Assembly (NCBI RefSeq): GCF_947077775.1
Contig: NZ_CAMTTE010000001.1
Span: 682,001-746,000 of the forward strand
Source: Salinibacter pepae
GTDB taxonomy: Bacteria > Bacteroidota > Rhodothermia > Rhodothermales > Salinibacteraceae
Length of the DNA stretch: 64,000 nucleotides
Reading direction: 5' to 3'
The position numbers and the translations under genes were made by a program. Below, piece by piece: positions 1-9,083 of this stretch; the first letter of the stretch is position 1; every line of letters starts with the position of its first letter. The notes under the pieces were generated by a model that was given only the letters and a program-made list of their open reading frames with translations, was not told the origin of the DNA and made no database searches.

Positions 1-1471
1 GGGTGAAGACCTCCTGCTTGAGGAAGTTGACCGTCGAGAACGGCTCGCCGCCGAGCGAGATGTCTGCCCCGCCGTCGAAGATATCGATGGTCGGGAAGGG
101 CTGACTGAGGTTCGTGTCCCGGTCGTCCTCTACGTTTTTGTAGCTGAGAATCAGCTTGTTGGCGTAGTCATTTCCGAACGTGCTGTTCAGCTCCAGCGCG
201 CCGATGTGCGTCGTGTTCGGGAAGACCTCATTCCGGCTGGAGAAGGACAGTGCACTGTTGCCGCCCCCGAAGGCGTCCACGTTCTCGGAACTCGAGTAGC
301 TGTAGCGCGCACTCAGGCGGTGATTCTGGCTGATGTTCCAGTCAATCTTCCCCAGGAACTTGTCGCTGTCGAGCGTGGTGGTCTGCCCCCGGAAACTGCC
401 GGGGTCGTACCGGTTGCCGACCGTTCGTTCAAGAAAGGTCAAGAGGTCCTGCACGTCCTGCTCCGTCTGAATGGCCGTTCCCTGGAAGTCGCCGTCCGGT
501 CCCAGCGTGCTCTGGAACGGCTGCGGGGAGGACTCTCGATTGATGTCGAAGTTGACGAAGAAGAAGAGCTCGTCCTCGACGATAGGGCCGCCGAAGCGTC
601 CCACGTAGCGCTCATTGGTAAAGTCCGGAAACCCGCCGTCGGGGAGGTCCTCCGTGACGTTCTGGTCCCGATACTCGAAGGCCACCGACCCCTTGTACTG
701 GTTCGTCCCGCTTCGCGTGATGGCGTTGATGGCCCCGCCGCCAAAATAGCTCTGCGTGACGTCGTAGGGGGAAATCTCAATGTTGAAGCTCTTGATCGCA
801 TCGGTGCTGATCGGCGAGGCGCCCGTCTGCCCGCCATCGGTGCCCTGCGCCGAAAGGCCGAAGACATCGTTGCTCACCGCCCCGTCAATGAAGATGGAAT
901 TGTACCGGTTGTTCTGGCCGGCAATCGAGATTGAGGAGCCGTCGTCGTCGCTGTTGCCGACGATGGCCTGGGGCACGAAGCGCGCGAAGTCCGCAATCTC
1001 ACGGTCCATGGTCGGCGCGGTCTCCACCTCCTCCTCCGAGATGTTGGTGGAGAGGCCTTTGCGGCTCTCGTCGAACACGGCGCCCTGTTCTCCCACGACC
1101 GTCACTTCGTCCATCTGCTCGGTCTGCGGCTGGAGTTGGAAGCGAAACTCTCGCGTCTCCCCAAGGTCAAGCTGCACCTGGGTCTCGCGCCTGGACTGGT
1201 AGCCGACGAACGAGGCCGTGATGGTGTAGGGCCCCCCCACGCGCACATTGGCGAGGGTGAACTGCCCGTCCGCACCGGTCGATGTGCCGTAGCGCGATCC
1301 GCTCGGCTCGTGCACGGCCACGACATTGGCGCCCGGGAGTGGGGCCTCGTTCTCATCGAGGATCGTGCCACTGATTGTTGCCGAGGTGACGCCTTGACCG
1401 TGGGCGGCCGGCGGCCAGGCGAGAAGGCCCGCGAGCAAAAGCAGGGGTATGATTGTAGCCCAACGTTTCAT
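1..1471 (-). CDS. TonB-dependent receptor, Oar-like (5' part; runs off the window)
   Basis: The reading frame is open from the ATG at 1471 to the window edge, giving about 490 residues of the N-terminal part. It starts with a signal peptide (MKRWATIIPLLLLAGLLAW, then an AHGQ cleavage region). Next comes a carboxypeptidase-regulatory-like beta-sandwich (ISGTILDENEAPLPGANV, residues about 30-110), then a TonB plug domain with FIDGAVSNDVFGL and FGGGAINAITRSGTNQYKG. This order is that of Oar-type outer-membrane receptors, which import or bind large substrates using TonB energy. The barrel is mostly missing because the window ends. The substrate cannot be told from sequence. A TonB protein lies at 52590-53303 but is not linked to it. 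Confidence 0.9.
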   Translation of the reverse strand, partial: MKRWATIIPLLLLAGLLAWPPAAHGQGVTSATISGTILDENEAPLPGANVVAVHEPSGSRYGTSTGADGQFTLANVRVGGPYTITASFVGYQSRRETQVQLDLGETREFRFQLQPQTEQMDEVTVVGEQGAVFDESRKGLSTNISEEEVETAPTMDREIADFARFVPQAIVGNSDDDGSSISIAGQNNRYNSIFIDGAVSNDVFGLSAQGTDGGQTGASPISTDAIKSFNIEISPYDVTQSYFGGGAINAITRSGTNQYKGSVAFEYRDQNVTEDLPDGGFPDFTNERYVGRFGGPIVEDELFFFVNFDINRESSPQPFQSTLGPDGDFQGTAIQTEQDVQDLLTFLERTVGNRYDPGSFRGQTTTLDSDKFLGKIDWNISQNHRLSARYSYSSSENVDAFGGGNSALSFSSRNEVFPNTTHIGALELNSTFGNDYANKLILSYKNVEDDRDTNLSQPFPTIDIFDGGADISLGGEPFSTVNFLKQEVFT

Positions 1472-1885
1472 GATGGACAAAGGAGTTGTTAAAGCGAAAG
1501 CGAATAGAAGGAGTGCCAGCGACAAAGTCCATGGCGGCCCGCTCCCCGCGCCGCCCGGTGTGCCTCATGGGCTGAGGCTTGAACATGAACCACTCAGACG
1601 ATACGAACCATGCCCCGCTTTTGCCACCCATCTTTTTTAAGATATTGTGCCTCGCACGTCCTTAATGTCGGGATAATGGTTTCGTAATGGTCGATTACGT
1701 CTCGGATACAAGCTTTTCAAACTCCACGCCGGGCCGGAGGGGACGTGCCACGACATTGCAGCGTTCTCCAGCGTGTCGCCCTGACGCACTGGTGGAGGAC
1801 CTACCAGTCGTGTCCCGAGGTGCGACCGGCTTCCACACTCAGGGCGACGGACGGCCTACGGTGCGCGATGCGCTCCAACGGTGCG
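1472..1885. other. intergenic, leader of the TonB receptor
   Basis: This 414-base stretch holds no convincing gene. Bases around 1625-1700 are AT-rich compared with the surroundings (a run of seven T, then TTAATG, GGATAATGG and TTTCGTAATGG). That is where a promoter for the minus-strand receptor would be expected, but no consensus pair stands out. Nothing else was recognised. Confidence 0.4.
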
Positions 1886-2353
1886 CTACAGCGCCCCCGG
1901 CACCAGCAGCGTCGCCACGAGGCCCGAGAGGACCACGCCGTCAAACGTACCCGCCCCGCCGATGCTGGCCATCCCGGTGCCGATGTCGGCGATGTCGCCG
2001 AGGTGCAGCAGGTCGGCCCCGATGAGGGGCCCGAGCACGCCCGTCGCGAAGGCGACGGGCGGGGCCCACGCCGGGGCCAGCACCAGCCCCGAGAGCGCCG
2101 CCGCCCCCGCGGGGATGAGGGGCTGCATGGCGATGCCCTGCTGGGGCACCGGCGTGGCGAAGGAGTAGCAGAGCCCCACGTTGAGGACGAGCGCCGGCCC
2201 GAGGGCAAAAAGCGTGGAGGGCGCCTGCAGGGCGATGCGCGCAACCTGGTACCCAGCGAGGGCGGTGGGGACGGCGTTGGCCAGGAGGAACGGGAGCGCC
2301 AGCACCAGGCCGAACATCAGAAGCGAAAGGCACCCCGTCGGAGCCGTGCGCAT
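1886..2353 (-). CDS. DUF1614-type membrane protein, short form
   Basis: This is a 155-residue, very hydrophobic protein with about four membrane segments. The C-terminal half carries the DUF1614 signature: a G-PLIGADLLHL stretch followed by SIGGAGTFDGVVLSGL near the C-terminus. The family is widespread in archaea and bacteria and has no known activity. Members are usually about 200 or more residues and have a conserved glycine/asparagine-rich N-terminal membrane segment that I cannot find here. An in-frame TGA sits only 15 bases upstream of the ATG, so the gene cannot be extended. It is either a naturally short version or an N-terminally deleted remnant. Confidence 0.65.
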   Translation of the reverse strand: MRTAPTGCLSLLMFGLVLALPFLLANAVPTALAGYQVARIALQAPSTLFALGPALVLNVGLCYSFATPVPQQGIAMQPLIPAGAAALSGLVLAPAWAPPVAFATGVLGPLIGADLLHLGDIADIGTGMASIGGAGTFDGVVLSGLVATLLVPGAL

Positions 2354-2372
2354 GCGGATCGGGCAGTTTCAT

Positions 2373-2399
2373 TCAACAATTCGACCAACAATTCGACCG
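2373..2399. repeat. short tandem direct repeat
   Basis: The 12-base unit AACAATTCGACC occurs twice back to back between the DUF6503 lipoprotein and the DUF1614 gene, just upstream of the latter's start. It is AT-richer than its surroundings. It could be a protein-binding site or a slipped-strand duplication. Confidence 0.5.
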
Positions 2400-2418
2400 G
2401 GCCGTGGGCGCTTCCTGG

Positions 2419-3183
2419 TCAGAGCGGGCGCACCTGCACGCTGTCGACCTCCACCTCCGACACTCGCTCCAGGGCGCCTTCTTCTAAAAGATCCGGGTAC
2501 TGGGCCATCTGGTCCGCGGTCAGCGTGTCGGCGGTGTAGTTCTCGTAGTCTGCGACGCGGACGCCGGTGCGGCGGCGCATGTTGTACGCCGCCCGGAAGC
2601 GGGTGCCCGCCTCCTCGTCGGGGCCCTGCCCGTAGGCGTAGGCCAGGTAGTCCATCGCGTAGGTGTCGGTGCGAAACCAGTACACGAACACGTCCTCCCA
2701 GTCCGCCCCGCCGCCCTCTTGGCGGAAGGTCACCCGCACGCGGTGGTACGGCACGCCGCCGATCGTGTCGCGGCCGCTGTAGGACGGCTGCACGGCCGGG
2801 TCGTCGAGGGGCGCGGGCAGCAGGGTGAAATACGCCACCGAGTTGACGGTCGTCTCCACCGCACCCTGCCCGGACGACGAGAGCGTGACCGTGTCCCCCT
2901 CCACCACGCGGTAGGGCCCGTCGTTCGTGAGGCCCTCTACGACGGGGCGCCCCAGCGAGTCGGTGTGGGCGCGCCGGTAGTGAAACGTCCCGCCGTCCTG
3001 CCGGAGGCGGTACGCGTCGCCCCGGAAAGCGAACGTCACCAAGGCCCGGTCGAGCACCGGGGCCCCGTGGGCGGCCCGGGCGCTGTCGATCACGGCCTCG
3101 GCGGACGGCGACGGGGCCGGGGCCCCGCAGGCCCCGAGGAGAAGCACGAGGGCCGCGGCGGGCAAAAGAGCAAGATGGCGCAT
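2419..3183 (-). CDS. DUF6503-type lipoprotein
   Basis: This is a 254-residue lipoprotein. The signal peptide ends in the lipobox LLLGAC, so Cys19 would be lipidated and the protein anchored to a membrane facing the periplasm or surface. The mature part is a beta-rich domain with repeated aromatic motifs (FAFRGDAYRL, FHYRRAHTDS, VRVTFRQEGGG, YWFRTDTYAMDYLAY). This matches the general look of the DUF6503 lipoproteins common in Bacteroidota, whose fold resembles LolA/LolB-like lipoprotein carriers. No enzymatic function is known. It is followed by the DUF1614 gene on the same strand. Confidence 0.75.
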   Translation of the reverse strand: MRHLALLPAAALVLLLGACGAPAPSPSAEAVIDSARAAHGAPVLDRALVTFAFRGDAYRLRQDGGTFHYRRAHTDSLGRPVVEGLTNDGPYRVVEGDTVTLSSSGQGAVETTVNSVAYFTLLPAPLDDPAVQPSYSGRDTIGGVPYHRVRVTFRQEGGGADWEDVFVYWFRTDTYAMDYLAYAYGQGPDEEAGTRFRAAYNMRRRTGVRVADYENYTADTLTADQMAQYPDLLEEGALERVSEVEVDSVQVRPL

Positions 3184-3388
3184 GCGAGACAGAGGGAGTG
3201 TGCGGTCGGAGGACAGTGCGCAGCATGTCTAATCGCCCATGGGGAGTGGAGTTGCGTCGGGAGGGTCGGGGGACGTACGGCCGTCTCCGTTCCGTCTCAC
3301 GACGAACCGCGCACCGGGGCGGTGCGTAGGGAAGACCTTGCCGAGTTGAGTGCGGCCCCGAGACGCCTCCTGCATCACGTTCCTCCCC

Positions 3389-3820
3389 ATGGCCCTACCG
3401 AACGCGCTGCCAGTCCGGGTGCTGAGCATCCTGGCCGGGGTGTGCATAAGCGGAATGGTTCTGGGCGCCTGCTCGGGTCCGGGGTCCACCGGCCGGTCGT
3501 CTGAGGGGGAGCCGGGCACCCGCATCTACCACGTGCAGCTTCGGCTTACGGAGGACAAGGGCCGGGCGACCGAGGCCCTCGGGCGGGCCGAACGGTGGTG
3601 GCGCGAGCGCCCCCCGGCGGACCGGCCCCCGCTCGTTCAGGGGACATCGTCCTCCGGGAGGCCCGTCACCATCACGTGGAAGGCGCCCCTCTACCGCGTG
3701 CGGCTCGGCCCGTTCGCCACCGAGACGCAGGCCGAGGCCGTGCTCGACGCCGCCCGCCCGGCGTTTCCGGACGCCTTCGTCGCCCCCGACCGGTCCGAGG
3801 CCGCCCCCCGGGAGCGCTGA
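3389..3820 (+). CDS. SPOR-domain lipoprotein
   Basis: About 143 residues from the ATG at 3389. I prefer this start to an upstream in-frame one because it gives a proper signal peptide ending in lipobox VLGAC. After a Gly/Ser-rich linker, residues about 42-130 form one SPOR-like unit: YHVQLRLTEDKGRATEALGRA and a second half YRVRLGPFATETQAEAVLDAA. SPOR domains bind denuded peptidoglycan at division septa, so a cell-envelope or division role is plausible. No partner gene is adjacent. Confidence 0.75.
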   Translation: MALPNALPVRVLSILAGVCISGMVLGACSGPGSTGRSSEGEPGTRIYHVQLRLTEDKGRATEALGRAERWWRERPPADRPPLVQGTSSSGRPVTITWKAPLYRVRLGPFATETQAEAVLDAARPAFPDAFVAPDRSEAAPRER

Positions 3821-3865
3821 CAGGCCGCTCACACGCGCTCTTCCCGCTATCTTCCACCGCCGACC

Positions 3866-4717
3866 ATGAACATCGCCCTCGTGCAGCACGCCCACTCATC
3901 GTCGCCCGCGGCCGCCGTCGATCGCGGCGCACGGGCGGTGCGGGCGGCCGCCGACGCCGGGGCCGACCTCGTCGTCTTCCCCGAGCTCTCGTTCACGCCC
4001 TTCTACCCGCGGGTGCCGGTGGCGGACCGGGACCGAAGCGCCCTCGACCTGGCCGAGCCGGTGCCGGGCCCCACGACGGAGGCCCTCGCCGAGGCCGCCG
4101 CCGAGCAAGGCGTGGTCGTGGTCTTCAACCTGATGGAGCGGGCCGGGGACCGCACGTTCGACACCTCGCCCGTACTCGACGCCGACGGCACGCTGCTCGG
4201 GCGGACGCGCATGATGCACATCACCGCGTACGAGCACTTCCACGAGCAGGGCTACTACGCCCCGGGCGACACCGGCGCGCCGGTCTACGACACGGCCGCC
4301 GGACGGATCGGCGTGGCCGTCTGCTACGATCGCCACTACCCCGAGTACCTGCGGGCGCTGGCCCTGCAGGAGGCCGACCTCGTGGTGGTGCCGCAGGCGG
4401 GCACCGTCGGGGAGTGGCCCGACGGGATGTACGAGGCCGAGCTTCGGACGGCTGCGCTCCAGCACGGGTTTTTTACGGCCCTCGCCAACCGAACGGGACC
4501 CGAGGGCGACATGCCGTTTGCGGGCCGCTCCTTTGTTACGGATCCTTTCGGTGAGGTGGTGGCGCAGGCGCCGGGGGCCGAAGAGACCATCCTGCACGCG
4601 TCACTCGATCTTTCCCGGACCGCCGACGCCCCCGCCCGCCGGCTGTTTCTGCGCCACCGCCGCCCGGACCAGTACGAACGGGGCGCCGTGGCCCTCGCGT
4701 CGGACCGGACGGACTGA
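3866..4717 (+). CDS. carbon-nitrogen hydrolase (nitrilase superfamily)
   Basis: 283 residues, the usual length for single-domain amidases such as N-carbamoylputrescine amidase or beta-ureidopropionase. The catalytic Glu lies in FPELSF (Glu40) and the nucleophile in AVCYDRHYPE (Cys153). The family's catalytic Lys normally sits in an R-K-x-H motif; here the matching stretch reads TRMMHIT, with Met116 where the Lys should be. Downstream features (EQGYYAPGDTG, VVPQAGT, ALANRTGPEGDMPFAGRSFVTDPFG) are otherwise typical. The protein could belong to a subfamily that uses another base, or be a non-catalytic or altered enzyme. It starts 45 bases after the SPOR gene. Confidence 0.85.
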   Translation: MNIALVQHAHSSSPAAAVDRGARAVRAAADAGADLVVFPELSFTPFYPRVPVADRDRSALDLAEPVPGPTTEALAEAAAEQGVVVVFNLMERAGDRTFDTSPVLDADGTLLGRTRMMHITAYEHFHEQGYYAPGDTGAPVYDTAAGRIGVAVCYDRHYPEYLRALALQEADLVVVPQAGTVGEWPDGMYEAELRTAALQHGFFTALANRTGPEGDMPFAGRSFVTDPFGEVVAQAPGAEETILHASLDLSRTADAPARRLFLRHRRPDQYERGAVALASDRTD

Positions 4718-4748
4718 ATGCGTCGGCCGCGCCCGCACCGCCCTCCTG

Positions 4749-5228
4749 CTAAGCGAAGTACACGCCCAGGTACCGATTCCAGAGCATGAGGACGAGCATG
4801 ACGACCCAGAGCAGGTGCCCCACCCCGGTCCCGATGGCCACCTTCTTCCGCGCCGCATCGGCCGCGTCGGCCCCGAGCGACGCGCCCCCGCCCCCCGTCA
4901 CGAAGGCCTGGAGCGTATTCCAGCCCGGCCGGATGACGAAGAGCTGATCGGCCGCAAACAGCACGATCAGGGTGACGGACGTGTGGTAGAGCGGCCCGTA
5001 GGCGACGAAGTGCCCGCCCGCCACGAACGCGCCGAGCGAGAACACGAGGGTCAGCACCGCGAAGATGTTCATCTGCCACACGGTGGACGCCCCGTCGTTC
5101 GCGAGCGCGATTCCGGCCTTCCCGCCCTGGTCGAGCACCGTGCGGGCCCGCCCGGCAAGGCGGAGGCCCAGCCCGAACCACGCGGCGGCCGTGATAATGT
5201 GGAGCGTGACGAGAATGGAGAAGATCAT
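4749..5228 (-). CDS. four-helix membrane protein, unknown function
   Basis: 159 residues with four hydrophobic segments (about residues 3-23, 54-75, 80-100 and 133-153). It has an N-terminal His-Ile-Ile motif in the first helix (VTLHIITAAAWFGLGL) and a His in each of the central helices. The pattern recalls small CopD/DUF2269-like integral membrane proteins, but I cannot assign a family firmly. It is convergent with the nitrilase gene, with 31 bases between them. Confidence 0.7.
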   Translation of the reverse strand: MIFSILVTLHIITAAAWFGLGLRLAGRARTVLDQGGKAGIALANDGASTVWQMNIFAVLTLVFSLGAFVAGGHFVAYGPLYHTSVTLIVLFAADQLFVIRPGWNTLQAFVTGGGGASLGADAADAARKKVAIGTGVGHLLWVVMLVLMLWNRYLGVYFA

Positions 5229-5393
5229 GGAAGCGACGAAGGGTCAGTTTGAGTCGTGCTCGGTGCCCTCTCACGCGCGGTCCAAGGGAGAGTTTTGTCC
5301 CCCCTCTTCGTCGTCTCGAACCGGGCCCGAACGAGAAGGCCTAACTCAGGTTAGAACGGACCGCTGCGAGCATACACCAAAGCCTCCTCTCGC

Positions 5394-5621
5394 ATGGACG
5401 CCAGCACCCTCGGCCGCGGACTGATGTACCTGGGCGGCGGGCTCGTCGTACTGGGCGGGCTCGTCGTGCTTCTCGGACAGGTTCTCGACCTGGGCAACCT
5501 TCCGGGCGACCTGGTTTATCGGGGCGACGGCGTCCGGGTCTACGTGCCGATTGCCACCATGGTGGTGCTGAGCGTCGTGCTCACGCTTCTCGTGAACCTG
5601 GCCCTCCGTCTCTTTCGGTAG
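5394..5621 (+). CDS. DUF2905-type small membrane protein
   Basis: 75 residues with two hydrophobic helices. The first (LGRGLMYLGGGLVVLGGLVVLL) is followed by the family's short loop LGNLPGDLVYRGDGVRVYVPI and a second helix ending LRLFR. This is the usual size and layout of DUF2905 proteins, which are of unknown function. It lies divergently from the membrane protein at 4749-5228. Confidence 0.8.
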   Translation: MDASTLGRGLMYLGGGLVVLGGLVVLLGQVLDLGNLPGDLVYRGDGVRVYVPIATMVVLSVVLTLLVNLALRLFR

Positions 5622-6102
5622 GCCCCCAACGGATCTTCTCGGCACGACGGTGATTGCAGATTCACCCGTTGGGGCCAGGAGCCTTGTTCTCGACGAATCC
5701 CTCTCGGTCTTCCCTCCTCGGCTCGACCTGCGTCGTGCGGTTCCGGCCCCCCGAGCGCCCGCCGTTCTCGTTCTGGCCCGTCGCCCCTCCCGGCCTCGTG
5801 GGCTTCGGGTCGAGCCCGGCCCCCCACGGAGCCGATCTACGTGGGCACACTTCCCTCCCGTACGACGGCGAGCGCCCCAGAACGCTCGAGGAGACCGCCC
5901 ACCACGACGGGGCGAATCGGTACGCGCCTCGCGCAAAATTGCCGTCGTGCGGTAGCGCCGCCGGTGCGCCCGGCACGTCCGTCCCAGACCTCCTTGCACC
6001 CTCCCTGGCGGCTTCCTTTCTTTCGAACGCCCCCACGCCCCGCCCAGGCCGCTGCCCCGACCGGCCTGCGGCGGCTCCTTCCTCGCATTCGCCTTCGATC
6101 TT
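5622..6102. other. long non-coding leader before glgC
   Basis: This 481-base gap separates the DUF2905 gene from glgC. It contains the inverted repeat noted at 5624-5674. Several open frames cross it, but their translations are Pro/Arg/Ser-rich, have no recognisable motif and disagree with each other, so I do not call a gene. A long untranslated leader or a decayed gene is possible. Confidence 0.4.
5624..5674. repeat. inverted repeat after the DUF2905 gene
   Basis: CCCCAACGG at 5624-5632 pairs exactly with CCGTTGGGG at 5666-5674, and the outer GGCC flanks extend the pairing. The loop is about 33 bases and no T-run follows. It may end the DUF2905 transcript or be part of the long glgC leader. 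Confidence 0.4.
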
Positions 6103-7386
6103 ATGTCTACGTCGCTCGACAACTCCATCCTGACCGTCATCCTCGGTGGCGGCAAGGGCACCCGCCTCTATCCCCTCACCAAGCTGCGCGCCAAGCCGGC
6201 CGTGCCCCTCGCCGGGCGCTACCGACTGATCGACGTGCCCGTCTCCACGAGCATCAACTCGGGCATCACCCGCATCTTTGTCCTGACCCAGTACAACTCG
6301 GCCAGCCTCAACCGCCACCTAGCCCGGGCTTACCAGTTCGACCGCTTCAGCAACGGCTTCGTGTCCATCCTGGCGGCCGAGCAGACCCCCTCGTCGAAGG
6401 ACTGGTTCCAGGGCACCGCCGACGCGGTGCGCCGCAGCCTGCCCCACATCGAGGGCCACCGGCACCGCCACGTGCTCATCCTGTCGGGGGACCAGCTCTA
6501 CTCGATGGACTACCGCAAGATGCTGGCCCACCACCGGGAGACCGACGCGGACGTCACGCTCGGCACCATTCCGGTGACGGCCGACGACGCCACCTCCTTC
6601 GGCATCCTGAAGACCGACGACGAGCACATCATCACCGAATTCCACGAAAAGCCCGACCGCGACGAGCTCAACGGCCTGGACAGCCCGGTCGGCCCCGCCC
6701 TCGACGACGAAGGCCGCGTCTACCACGCCTCGATGGGCATGTACATCTTCGACCGCGAGCCCCTGCACGAGCTGCTCGACGCCAACCCGAACGACCACGA
6801 CTTCGGCAACCAGATCATCCCGAAGGCGATCGACAAGATGCGGGTGGCGAGCTACCCGTTCTCCGACTACTGGAGCGACATCGGCACCATCCGCTCCTTC
6901 TACGAGGCGAACTTGATGCTGGCGGAGCCGGAGCCGCCCTTCAGCCTCTACGACCCGAATCGCCCCCTCTACACCCGCGCCCGGATGCTGCCCCCGGCGA
7001 AGGTCCAAAACTCGACCGTCCAGGACTCGCTCATCACGGAGGGCAGCCTCGTCGAAAACAGCCAAATTTCCAAGTCCGTCGTCGGCATCCGCTCGTACGT
7101 CGGCCCCGACACCACCCTCAAGAACACGGTCATGATGGGGGCCGACCACTTTCGGTGGCACGACATGGAGGAGCGCGGCTTCGTGGAGGGCCCGGCCAAC
7201 CCCGGCATCGGGGAGAACTCCTATGTCGAGGGCGCCATCATCGACAAGAACGTCTCCGTCGGCAAGCGGTGCATCATCAAAAACCGGGACAACGTGCAGG
7301 AGGCCGAGGAGGACCTCTACCACATCCGCGACGGGATCGTCGTCATTCCGAAGAATACGCGCATCCCGGACGACACCATTATCTGA
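6103..7386 (+). CDS. glgC: glucose-1-phosphate adenylyltransferase
   Basis: 427 residues. Makes ADP-glucose from ATP and glucose-1-phosphate, the committed step of bacterial glycogen synthesis. The nucleotide-binding motif is [12 protein letters not shown] at the N-terminus. The substrate and catalytic regions include [22 protein letters not shown]-type and GTADAVRR motifs, then DHIYSMDY-like [15 protein letters not shown], and [16 protein letters not shown]. The C-terminal left-handed beta-helix (about residues 300-427) ends with [10 protein letters not shown]. Length and motif order match GlgC. It is followed, 148 bases later, by glycogen synthase in the same direction, so the two form a glycogen module. 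No branching enzyme or phosphorylase is in the window. Confidence 0.96.
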   Translation: MSTSLDNSILTVILGGGKGTRLYPLTKLRAKPAVPLAGRYRLIDVPVSTSINSGITRIFVLTQYNSASLNRHLARAYQFDRFSNGFVSILAAEQTPSSKDWFQGTADAVRRSLPHIEGHRHRHVLILSGDQLYSMDYRKMLAHHRETDADVTLGTIPVTADDATSFGILKTDDEHIITEFHEKPDRDELNGLDSPVGPALDDEGRVYHASMGMYIFDREPLHELLDANPNDHDFGNQIIPKAIDKMRVASYPFSDYWSDIGTIRSFYEANLMLAEPEPPFSLYDPNRPLYTRARMLPPAKVQNSTVQDSLITEGSLVENSQISKSVVGIRSYVGPDTTLKNTVMMGADHFRWHDMEERGFVEGPANPGIGENSYVEGAIIDKNVSVGKRCIIKNRDNVQEAEEDLYHIRDGIVVIPKNTRIPDDTII

Positions 7387-7534
7387 GCACGGGTGCGTGG
7401 GGGGAGCGTGTGGCTGGGGGACGCCTTTCCTCCCCACGCTCCCATGCCCCCGCGCTCTCCCCCCCGCGTTCTTTCAAGCCTCCAGTGGCAATGAGCGCTC
7501 CCCTTCCCTCTCTGCGGACCGACCCCCCGACCCT

Positions 7535-8764
7535 ATGAAAGTTGCGATCCTCACCAACGAGTACCCGCCTAACGTCTACGGCGGGGCCGGCGTGCACGTG
7601 GAGTACCTGACCCGCGAGCTGGCCACCCTGGACGGCGGCCAACACGAGATCGAGGTGCTCTGCTTCGGCACCCAGGACGAGACCCACGACAACCTGCGGG
7701 TGCGGGGCGTGGCGCCCGACTTCGAGCTGCCCCGCCAGGACGAGCGCCACGCCAAGTTTATGGACGCGATGGCGCGCGACCTGGTCATGGCCGGCTCCGT
7801 GGCCGACGCCGACATCATCCACGGCCACACCTGGTACTCGCACCTCGCCGGCTGCCTCGCCAAGCAACTGACCGGCGGCCGGCTGGTGCTCACCACCCAC
7901 TCCCTGGAGCCGCACCGCCCCTGGAAGCGCGAGCAGCTCGGCCGCGGCTACGACGGCTCCTCGTGGGTGGAGCAGACCGCCTACGAGACCGCGGACGGCG
8001 TCGTGGCCGTCTCCGGCGCGATGAAGGAGGACGTGCAAGACCTCTACGACGTGGGCGACGCCGACACGCAGGTCATCCACAACGGCATCGACGTCGACCA
8101 GTACCGCCCGCGCCCCGACCGGTCGACGCTGGAAGAGTACGGGGTGGACCCCGACCGGCCGTTCGTGCTCTTCGTGGGCCGCATCACGCGGCAGAAGGGC
8201 ATCCTGCACCTCGTGGAGGCGATCCACCACTTCGACGACGACGTCCAGGTCGTCCTCTGCGCGGGCGCCCCGGACACCGACAAGATCGGGGCGGAGATGG
8301 AACGACGGGTCGAGACGGCCCGGGCGGAGACAGACAACCGCATCGTGTGGCTCGCCGAGATGCTGCCGCGCGAGGACGTGATCACGATGTACACCCACGC
8401 CTCGGTCTTCGTCTGTCCCAGCGTGTACGAGCCGTTCGGCATCATCAACCTGGAGGCGATGGCCTGCGAGACGCCGGTCGTGGCCTCGCGCGTCGGCGGC
8501 ATCCCCGAGATCGTGGTGCCCGACGAGACGGGCCTCCTCGTGGACGTGGACCCGACGGGCGGGGACGACGTGGAGCCCGCCGACCCCGACGCCTTCGCCC
8601 ACGGCCTGGCCGACGGCGTGAACGCCCTCATGCGCGACCCGGAGCGGCGCGAACAGATGGGCACCGCGGCCCGGCGCCGCGTGGAGGCGCAATTCAGCTG
8701 GACCGCCATCGCGGAGCAGACGCTCGCCTTCTACAAGTCGTTGGTGGGCGACGGGCGCTCCTGA
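7535..8764 (+). CDS. glgA: glycogen synthase, GT4 (actinobacterial) type
   Basis: 409 residues from the ATG at 7535. N-terminal Rossmann domain begins MKVAILTNEYPPNVYGGAGVHVEYL. The donor-binding domain has FVGRITRQKGILHLVEAI and the GT4 E-x7-E motif EPFGIINLEAMACETPVVAS. It transfers glucose from ADP-glucose to alpha-1,4-glucan. The sequence and roughly 400-residue length resemble the Corynebacterium/Mycobacterium GT4 glycogen synthases (now known also to make maltose-1-phosphate) rather than the classical GT5 GlgA. It follows glgC, which fits use of ADP-glucose. Substrate choice between glucan and glucose-1-phosphate cannot be settled from sequence. Confidence 0.92.
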   Translation: MKVAILTNEYPPNVYGGAGVHVEYLTRELATLDGGQHEIEVLCFGTQDETHDNLRVRGVAPDFELPRQDERHAKFMDAMARDLVMAGSVADADIIHGHTWYSHLAGCLAKQLTGGRLVLTTHSLEPHRPWKREQLGRGYDGSSWVEQTAYETADGVVAVSGAMKEDVQDLYDVGDADTQVIHNGIDVDQYRPRPDRSTLEEYGVDPDRPFVLFVGRITRQKGILHLVEAIHHFDDDVQVVLCAGAPDTDKIGAEMERRVETARAETDNRIVWLAEMLPREDVITMYTHASVFVCPSVYEPFGIINLEAMACETPVVASRVGGIPEIVVPDETGLLVDVDPTGGDDVEPADPDAFAHGLADGVNALMRDPERREQMGTAARRRVEAQFSWTAIAEQTLAFYKSLVGDGRS

Positions 8765-9083
8765 CGGCCGCACGCCCCCGGCCCGTGTCGCGCCCCGGTC
8801 GGGGGGTGGCGGAGCGCCGTCCCCAGGTCCCGCCCCATGGTCGCCCCGTCGGTTCTATACGGCACCCCCTGTACAGGATTGCTTCCTTTTGCAACGCTCT
8901 GTACGCGAGTGGCTTGGGACGGATCGAGGTCTGTACAACCCGTCGACCGACGTATAATCGCAGTCCATGCGGACGCCTCCACTGCGCCCCGGTGCCCGCA
9001 CAGCGGCGGCGACCAGCTCGCCGCCGTTATGCCTTGCGAGTAGAGTGACTTGAGTGAGGAGGGCAATCTCGTAGTTTTCACGT
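8765..9083. other. intergenic before the PIN gene
   Basis: 319 bases without a supported gene. From about 8870 on, the base composition drops below that of the neighbours. A strong hairpin lies at about 9003-9026 (GGCGGCGA, short loop, TCGCCGCC) with GTTATG after it. The cyanobacterial-type relatives of the downstream PIN gene normally have a separate antitoxin gene upstream, but no such gene is found here. Confidence 0.4.

Noticed and set aside
5654-6133. Possible gene upstream of glgC
   Set aside because: Pro/Ser-rich translation, overlaps the glgC start, no motif and several competing frames.
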